A DNA stretch of 16,462 nucleotides from Ectocarpus siliculosus. Its lineage: Eukaryota > Sar > Phaeophyceae > Ectocarpales > Ectocarpaceae. Below are positions 10,301 through 16,462 of this stretch, piece by piece. The stretch is from positions 2,005,443-2,021,904 of the forward strand of contig FN649740.1 of assembly GCA_000310025.1 (NCBI GenBank), written 5' to 3'. The stretch's first letter is position 1; each line of letters starts with the position of its first letter. Position numbers and translations under genes: made by a program. The notes under the pieces were generated by a model, which ran no database searches, was not told the origin of the DNA, and saw only the letters and a program-made list of their open reading frames with translations.

Positions 10301-11399
10301 GGCCGTGGCTGTCATGACATGCCCGTGTTGGAATATCCAGGTCCTTCCCAGCGAGACGGGTGTATGAGGCACGCTAGATAGGGCGTTGCACTTAGACACA
10401 GCGTATAGCAACAAACGTGCCGAAGCCGTACGCTAGCCCCGGTAACATTCAACAACGGATCCTTACATAGAATGTTCCTGGTGGTGGGTGGCGGCGGTGC
10501 AAGTCACATTTTCCACGAGAGCGCCACCTACCCCTCGCCTCTCCGAAGGAACACTTGGCGGGTGTCTAAATAAGCACCGTGGTTCAACGGCCAGTTGACT
10601 ATAGTTTAGACACGCTGGTTGATTGCAGCCACCCGGCTCAACAGCCGGTAGACAAACCGGTTCGAAATGAAGGCAACCATCTGTGACCGAGTGTGAAATA
10701 CTGAGTGAGACGAACTAATAATCCATGTCACTTGCAACCACGGTCGTGGAAAAACACTGAGCTGGGCGGGAAGTAAAAAAGGTGGCACCGTCCCCTCGGA
10801 ATGACTCGCGGAGGCGGACGATCGCATCTCGATACCGGCTGGCTACGCGCGTTACTCTGTGATGTTGCCGTTCTCCTCTTCTGTTGTCTCCGCCGCGTGC
10901 ACAAACCACGCGAACATTAAAGGCGGACGCCCCATGCCCCATGCCCCAACAACACCGTAGGTGAAGAAGGCTCACGGGAAGACGCTCACAAAGATGCGGG
11001 AGGGCTTCGAGGTGAGCCTTTCGGAGCTGAGAGCCCGGTGCGACGCGAGGCTGGCCTCCCTGGAGGACGACTTGGAGCTCCGGAGAAAGGTACCACCCTA
11101 CAACACGATGTTCTGTGTTACCACCTTACCGTATGATCCCTGAGTTGCTGCACACGCGATGCTCGCATGTGCGTGGCCGGAACTTTGCCGAAGAAGCGGC
11201 TGGCGAGGTTTTCTGGCCCCAACGCTTTGAATTTAATTCTTGGTGCCGAGTTTCTCCCCCCCGGCGCGGCAAACGTTCCAATGGCGGCACCGTATCGTCG
11301 TCCGCGTGGACCGAACAGCGAACAACGGATCGATGAAGCTTTTGCGATGGCTCGCTTTGCGTGAACTGCCGTCCGTGATGTATATCGTGAGGGTCTACA

Positions 11400-11456
<57 letters not shown>

Positions 11457-14400
11457 TTACCTTGTTGAGTGTCATCGACGTTTTTTCCTTTCATCCTTTC
11501 GAAAACAGCGATTCGTCGTCGTCGAAGGGTTGCGCGGTTTCATTGCTGTTGCCTGGTGTACACGCCAGCCCGCCCGCCTTCTGAAACCCAAGGACGAGTT
11601 ATGTTCCCGTTCGTTGCCTGTTGTGTCCCTCCAAATGACGATATGGACACGTGTTGTGTTAATTCTTCGGTTCGTCTTGCTGAAGGTGGACATTCACGAG
11701 ATCGAGGAGCGAAAAAACCTCCACATCAACGACCTGATGAAGAACCACGAGAAGGCCTTCGGGCAGATGAAGGCCTACTACAACGACATCACCAACGACA
11801 ACCTTAAGGTGCCGGTGCATGGCTTGATGTGTTTTGTTCTAGCGAAGAGCAGCCGAGACAACGGCGGCAAAGTCATTAACTTGCTATCACTCATCGCAGA
11901 CAGCGACGCATCTTTACCCGGCCTCCCCTACACTCTCTATTGCGCATCGTAGAACGTCTGTATGTTGACTCTCCCTACCCCCACCCCGCCCATCTCTCTC
12001 CGTTGTTACCATTTGCCGTCGCCGTCTCCTGGTCATTCGTAACGTCTCTTTTTTCGTGATGGGGGTATTCCTGTGGGACAGTTGATTCGCTCCCTGAAGG
12101 ACGAGCTGGTGGAGATGAAGAAGAAGGCTGTGGCTAATCAGAAGCTCATGCTAGACATATCACACGTGAGCGATCTGCTATTTGTATTTGCTAGGCACTG
12201 ACTTGGTTGTTTAGGCATCACAAACGTACGACATACGTGCGATCGGATACACGTGGTAAAATTTACAGCAGGTAGGTAGTCACCGATTCTACGGTTAGCT
12301 CATGACCCTAAGCACGCGTCCTGCTGGCACACCCGTTGGAACCTCACATGCAGTGATACACGGCACAGAAGCTGCGCACCGTGCCGCACGTGCCGTTTGC
12401 AGCCACCTTCGCCATCTCAAAGGCTTGGTTTGATCGCGTGCTGCAGGTGTTGCTCTCGATTCACCGCGCAGCTCTATTTGGCGACTCCTTTCACGCAGGC
12501 ACACGTGCCACCCCGTGCCTACAACATTCACCGTGCATTCCAATCAAGCACAATTCCCTTCCCACCGTACCACAGGAGAACAAGCGACTGAGCGAGCCGC
12601 TAACCGTGGCTCTCACCGACGTGGCCGAGCTTCACGCACACCTCAGGGGGCAGGAGAAGGACCGCATGTCTCTCACCAACGCCAAGGCTAGGCTCCGAGT
12701 CATCGACGAGCAGGTGGGCCCGTCAATGTAGCACCCGACCGAGTGATGACCACACGTTTATCTGCCTATTGTTCTGTAGGCCGGGGGCGGCTGATGATGC
12801 TTAGTGACTACCACGCCATCCGCGAAGGGGTCGTAGGGTCTGTGAAACTACAGCGAAATGTTTGGGAGTGCCCTTTTCTGAAGCAAAACCCGCTCCCTAC
12901 CCGCCCAACCCTCCAAAGGGATACTTATCATGGGGGTAGATTACCGACACGGCTTCCAATCCGCCACCCCAACCCCGAGCTCACGGAACCAACAAGTTAA
13001 AGTACGTTCATGTTGCCGAGGATCGGCTGAGTCAAGAAAGACTGCGAGTAACGGAGCAAACACGCAAGATTAGGCAGTTGTGAGATATTTCACGAGGAAG
13101 CCACTGTATGTATTCCCCTCCCCCCTTCCCCGGCAAAGCTCCGTCTCGAAAGGGACGCGTGGTCAATGGTCAAATGACTAAGCCAAGAAACAAATGAGTA
13201 CGCCCCCCTTCCCCGGCAAAAAAAACGCATCTTACTCCCCCCAAAACGTTGTTTCGATTCACAGCTGTCAGAGGTCCGAGATAGCCACAAAGAACTGGAG
13301 GTAGATTTCGCGAGGGTGGTCGAGGAGAGGGACCAGCTATACGACACTTTCGAGGGTGCAGTGAGGGCCATTCAGCAGAAGAGCGACTTCAGGTGAACGG
13401 GGGGCGGAGGGGGGGGGGGCATACTCATGTTTTAGCGGTTTGACCATTGACCAAGCGTCCTTGAAAGGACGGAGCATGGGGGGAGGGGGGTACTCATGTA
13501 AACGCATGCCGTAATCCCTAGACCATAGACCTCGCGTCCCTACAACGTCGAGTTTTCGCCGGCCCAGGCCACGTTTCATAAGGATTATCCAGAAGTGGGA
13601 GGGGGGCGTTGCTCACGTTCGAGTAGCGGTGATGATCCGTCTGTTTCTGCCGCCACTTGTCCGAACGGACCTACCAATTGTTCTTTTGAGCGCCGACCGT
13701 CCGTTGTTCAGGGATGTTTTCAGAACAAGGTTGCCACTTGCTGCTAGAGGGGAGGCACTAGACCGACATCGTCGTGATTTCCTCTCGATCGGCAGAATTT
13801 GCTCCGAAACACTGGGTGGGGTGGCACACCGACGCCTCGTGCGGGTCTGCATGACCACGTCGTGGGCGACTGAAATGTCGCGTGGAATTCTCCTGAAGCC
13901 GCAACATTGGCTATAGGGTGGTTCCAGGACAAAATACCCTATAATAAAGCACACGGAACAGCAAGTGTTCGTCATGTTTAGACCATGGGCGTATCACCTG
14001 CCTGTCTCTCTGTCTGTTCCTTCGCCCTACGCATCACTATATCTATTCGCCCTTTCCTCCCAGAAACTTGGCCTTGGAGCAGCGGATGTCTTCGGTGGAA
14101 GAATCGATCGAGAGGGCGGGAGTACAGCTGACGCAGATTGTCACGGCGGCTAAGGTACGACTTCATAGGTAGCCACCTGGAAATCAGCCTCCTTGCCACC
14201 CGGTCTCCGCCACGATACCGCCCAGCTCACCGCACATACAAGCACACCGCACACTTTATTATCTGGGTTCCTTCCTTGCTTAGCTTCCTAAACCGCACAA
14301 TCTGATGATCTCGTATGTGGACTTACGGTTCGATCGGCTTGTCAACCCTCCCTATTCGGCACAAAAAAAAACAACCATCCAGCTGGATCCGCCGGAAGTG

Positions 14401-14631
14401 GATCGCGTCATGACGGGCCTGGAGGAGGTCCTCACCGCAAAGAACGGCGCCATCAGCGACCTTCAGTACGCCTTCGTGAGGACCGCGAAGGGCTACAACG
14501 ACTCCCTCCGCACCTACACCGCCAAGCTCAAGGCCTGTGGCGTGCCCGCCGAGGACATCGCGAGCATGGGCTTTGCCCCCTACACCACGAGCACGTCTCT
14601 CGGCCCAGCTGGACTTGTCGTGCGATGTTAG
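7341..14631 (+). CDS. DRC4: Dynein regulatory complex subunit 4 (GAS8/trypanin/PF2 family), complete, 12 exons
   Basis: Exons: 7341-7419, 7995-8098, 8535-8641, 9347-9466, 9940-10030, 10961-11089, 11686-11808, 12082-12165, 12576-12713, 13265-13392, 14064-14154, 14383-14631. All introns are GT-AG (phases 1,0,2,2,0,0,0,0,0,2,0), and the sum is 1443 nt, 480 aa plus TAG; animal GAS8 is about 478 aa. Start: AACAACATGG begins a lysine-rich head ([15 protein letters not shown]) as in animal GAS8. Landmarks in order: [15 protein letters not shown] near residue 53-67, [15 protein letters not shown] near 103-117, [17 protein letters not shown] near 205-221, YYNDIT near 241-246, ENKRLSEPL near 280-288, [10 protein letters not shown] near 346-355, and a C-terminal LGPAGLV. 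The protein is coiled coil for most of its length and includes the GAS microtubule-binding region in its second half. In the axoneme it is a scaffold subunit of the nexin-dynein regulatory complex, linking doublets and regulating dynein. It implies a flagellate life stage. Confidence 0.97.
9100..9130. repeat. Direct repeat GGCTTCAGCC in DRC4 intron 3
   Basis: Two identical 10-bp units (9100-9109 and 9121-9130) are spaced 21 bp apart; the first is also part of an imperfect palindrome (CCGGCTTCAGCCGG). It is intronic. Confidence 0.75.
11404..11453. repeat. (CT)25 microsatellite in DRC4 intron 6
   Basis: About 25 uninterrupted CT units lie in the intron between DRC4 exons 6 and 7, roughly 230 bp before the acceptor. 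The exact length may vary between strains. Confidence 0.95.
13120..13220. repeat. Perfect 18-bp direct repeats bounding a dispersed repeat copy
   Basis: The 18-mer CCCCCCTTCCCCGGCAAA occurs at 13120-13137 and again at 13203-13220, 83 bp apart. Repeat copy A fills the space between. This could be a target-site-like duplication or one unit of a minisatellite. Confidence 0.85.
13138..13208 (-). repeat. Dispersed repeat copy A (DRC4 intron 9)
   Basis: Read on the - strand it runs from a G run and TACTCAT through TTTGACCATTGACCACGCGTCC to GACGGAGC. It matches copy B, which has the opposite orientation beyond exon 10; the 14-mer TTTGACCATTGACC is identical in both. Confidence 0.85.
13411..13475 (+). 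repeat. Dispersed repeat copy B (DRC4 intron 10)
   Basis: It begins in a G run, then CATACTCATG, TTTGACCATTGACCAAGCGTCC and GACGGAGC at the end. It starts only 18 bp after the exon 10 donor and is the inverted partner of copy A. Confidence 0.85.
13484..13550 (+). repeat. Dispersed repeat copy C (DRC4 intron 10)
   Basis: It follows copy B head to tail, with a period near 70 bp: a G run, TACTCATGTAAACGCATGCC, then a diverged GACCATAGACCTCGCGTCCC. The closest match in the window is copy D, about 2.6 kb away. The GACGGAGC end is not preserved here. Confidence 0.8.
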
Positions 14632-16099
14632 ATATATGATGCGTTCCGTGCGCTCGTATGTTTTGCTTTCGGGGGCGGGGGGGAGCAGGGCGGTGTGCGT
14701 ATTTAGTGACTTCGTGAGTACGTGTTGTAGCTTTCCGGAAGAACCAAAGTGTATTAAAAAGTGTGCGCGCGTGCGAGTGTGTTCAATTTTGCCGCGGGTG
14801 TGAAGGTCGTTGGCCGAATCGATGGATGTTGTCCTGTGCTCCCATCGAAGCAAGAGCTACCCCAAGTGCGAAATTTTATGCCCCTCTCTTTTGCTACAAC
14901 GCGAGAACCATTGTTGCATGCATACTGCCGCTAAATAAACGGTTTTCCGTGGCAACGAGGCGGGTGATGTTCCGCCACTAACCGCGGTTGACACGCACGA
15001 TTCTTGAAGGATGCGACACGGCAAGGCTCATTGGTGGCTACGTACGAACAGCTGTTGTTCTGCAATTCATCTGCAAGAACGAATCCGGTGGTTTGGCTCA
15101 GGGAAGAAAAGGCAGTGCGTCGCCTGTCCCATCGCGTGGTGCGATTGTCGTCGTCGTGTTACGGTCGAAAGGAAGTAGTACAGACCACCGAGAGAGGTGT
15201 GTGTGTGTGTCGTGCCCGCAATCAGAATCTTATTCCGAAATATGCCGATAGTGTTACATGATTTACTTCATCGTCTCAGACCTGACAACCAATTTCCCGA
15301 GCACGACGACACGACAACCCAAACGTACCAACGACGGTGACATCGCGGACACAACGGAGCCCTCTCATCATAAACGGTCGTGCATTTCTGACTACGGCAA
15401 TCTTTGCCCGACAGCGGCGATGGATCCTGGCGGCCGTGTTCATGCGCTGCTGGAAGAGAGAGAGAGCATCAACACAAAGCCTAGTAGCGGCACGGCCGAT
15501 GACAAAGCTAACGCAAAAGTCACCCTTCGCAACCCATGGGTGACGTCACGAAACACGACAGACACTCTTTAGGCATGTGTGTCGTCTCGACAACAAATAA
15601 ATTCTCCCATCATCATCATCATCATCAACAACAAGCAGGACGGACCGCGCAAAACGGAACCCAACGCAAAAGTTGATACGAAACCGTCGTAATAATTCCC
15701 CCCCCCTTTTCTTTCGTCTCGTGGTCACGCAACTGCGACAGATGGCGAGGTGCGGAGGAACTATCCTGCGGAGGAACACTCCTTCCCTCTAACGGGCAAG
15801 CAGAGAAAAATAGCCTGCAAAAACATCGATCAAAACCCCGACTCAGCAAAACTGTCGCACAACAAGCAGGAGCACGGCACAGCTCAACCGGCGTCAGCAG
15901 CTCCACAACAACATGAAAAACAGGCGGCGTGTGTGACAAAACTCCCGCTCTACTGCTACTGCTGTACCGCACGACCCAGCCAAACAATTCCCTTCCCCCT
16001 CTCATCCTGGCATGTATCTGGTTTGGCGCGGCAGACGCACGCATGACGACCAGCATCCTCGTGTAAAGGTTGCCTGGGCCGGCGATCACCCGGCATATC
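14632..16099. other. DRC4 3' UTR and spacer, no supportable gene
   Basis: No ORF here has family or splice support. An AATAAA-like string lies in CTAAATAAACGG near 14931-14942, about 300 bp past the DRC4 stop, and could serve as a poly(A) signal. A second one is near 15594. A 104-codon ORF at 15258-15572 has unremarkable polar composition and no recognised domain. Confidence 0.55.
15608..15625. repeat. (CAT)6 microsatellite
   Basis: Six CAT units lie in the spacer downstream of DRC4. Confidence 0.9.
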
Positions 16100-16180
16100 G
16101 CTCCGTCCCGACATTGTAGGGATGCGAGGTCACTTGGTCTAACGACTACGGCATGCGTTTACATGAGTACACCCCCCCCC
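16100..16180 (-). repeat. Dispersed repeat copy D (right intergenic region)
   Basis: On the - strand it reads: G run, TGTACTCATGTAAACGCATG, TTAGACCAAGTGACCTCGCATCC (diverged), ending GACGGAGC. It closely matches copy C at the start and copies A and B at the end, showing that the family is dispersed and not private to one intron. Confidence 0.8.
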
Positions 16181-16273
16181 TTCATCCTCTCCTCGCCCTC
16201 CCTCTCTCTCCTGGCAACATGCTACCACCCGCCCCCTCCCTGGTAACCCCCTCCCCCTCCCCCTCCTCCATAC

Positions 16274-16462
16274 CCTGAGGGCGGTTGCGGCGGCGGCGGC
16301 CGTGGAGGAGAAGACGGCATCGGGGGGTCGACGGCCTCCTCCGGCGCTCGCGCCCGCCGCCGCCGCTGCCATCGGCTCCCGCTGCCGCTGTCGCTGCCGA
16401 GCCAAGGGCGCAGCTTCCCCCTGTCGTCCGCCTCGCGCTCGCGCAGATCGTCGCCGGCGCCG
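16274..16462 (-). CDS. Possible partial coding exon of an unknown gene at the right edge
   Basis: On the - strand, the frame starting at 16461 is open to a donor-like CTCAGG|GTATGG. It begins with a charged stretch (DDLREREADDRGKLRPWLGSD), then an Arg-rich and a Pro-rich tract (PPMPSSPPRPPPPQPPS). Composition changes sharply here, to very GC-rich with CCG-type repeats. Other frames are also open because of the GC content, so this is weak evidence. The gene would continue beyond the window on its 5' side; no matching downstream exon was found on the - strand in this window. Confidence 0.25.

Noticed and set aside
10615-10670. tRNA-like GGTTCGAAAT string beside a CCGGCT-CAAC-AGCCGG hairpin
   Set aside because: No acceptor stem or cloverleaf can be formed around it; the arms are the wrong lengths.
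13120-13550. CRISPR-like array from the regularly spaced repeats
   Set aside because: The repeats are diverged, occur in both orientations and lie in introns of a eukaryotic gene.
14323-14853. 176-codon - strand ORF opposite the last DRC4 exon
   Set aside because: It is the antisense shadow of a GC-rich coding exon whose + strand reading matches DRC4.
15258-15572. 104-codon + strand ORF downstream of DRC4
   Set aside because: It has no recognisable domain, low-information polar composition and no splice or promoter support; I treat it as spacer.

Overview
This window looks like nuclear DNA from a eukaryote, most likely a stramenopile and probably a brown alga. Three lines of evidence support this. 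Genes are split by GT-AG introns of roughly 230-1050 bp. One gene encodes a plant/protist-type organellar DNA polymerase, and another encodes an axonemal protein, so the organism makes motile flagella. The introns and spacers carry CTG, CT and CAT microsatellites and long C or G runs. The species is an inference; nothing in the sequence fixes it.

Layout. (1) 172-1515, + strand: the last four exons of a POP-type family A DNA polymerase, cut by the left edge of the window. (2) 1516-4771: 3.2 kb with no convincing gene, probably 3' UTRs of the two convergent genes plus spacer; it holds a hairpin, a 19-bp C run and an ORF-rich patch at 3.8-4.6 kb. (3) 4772-6706, - strand: a small coiled-coil gene that I do not recognise by name. 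Its last two exons are well supported and its first exon is tentative. (4) 6707-7340: about 0.63 kb between divergent start codons. (5) 7341-14631, + strand: a complete 12-exon gene for DRC4/GAS8, a subunit of the nexin-dynein regulatory complex of motile flagella. All exons join in frame to give 480 aa, almost the length of the animal protein. (6) 14632-16273: 3' UTR and spacer with a CAT repeat and one copy of a dispersed repeat. (7) 16274-16462: a possible partial exon on the - strand at the right edge.

The genes do not form a pathway. POP would copy plastid and mitochondrial DNA, while DRC4 works in the flagellum. The small - strand gene sits head-to-head with DRC4 and could share its promoter, which makes it a candidate for a flagellar protein, but this rests on position and general character only.

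The most unusual structure is a family of 65-80 bp repeats with a G/C-run edge. Copies lie in opposite orientations in the introns on both sides of DRC4 exon 10, and one is bounded by perfect 18-bp direct repeats. The pair could fold exon 10 into a loop and affect its splicing. I saw no new multi-gene system, no CRISPR array and no viral insertion.
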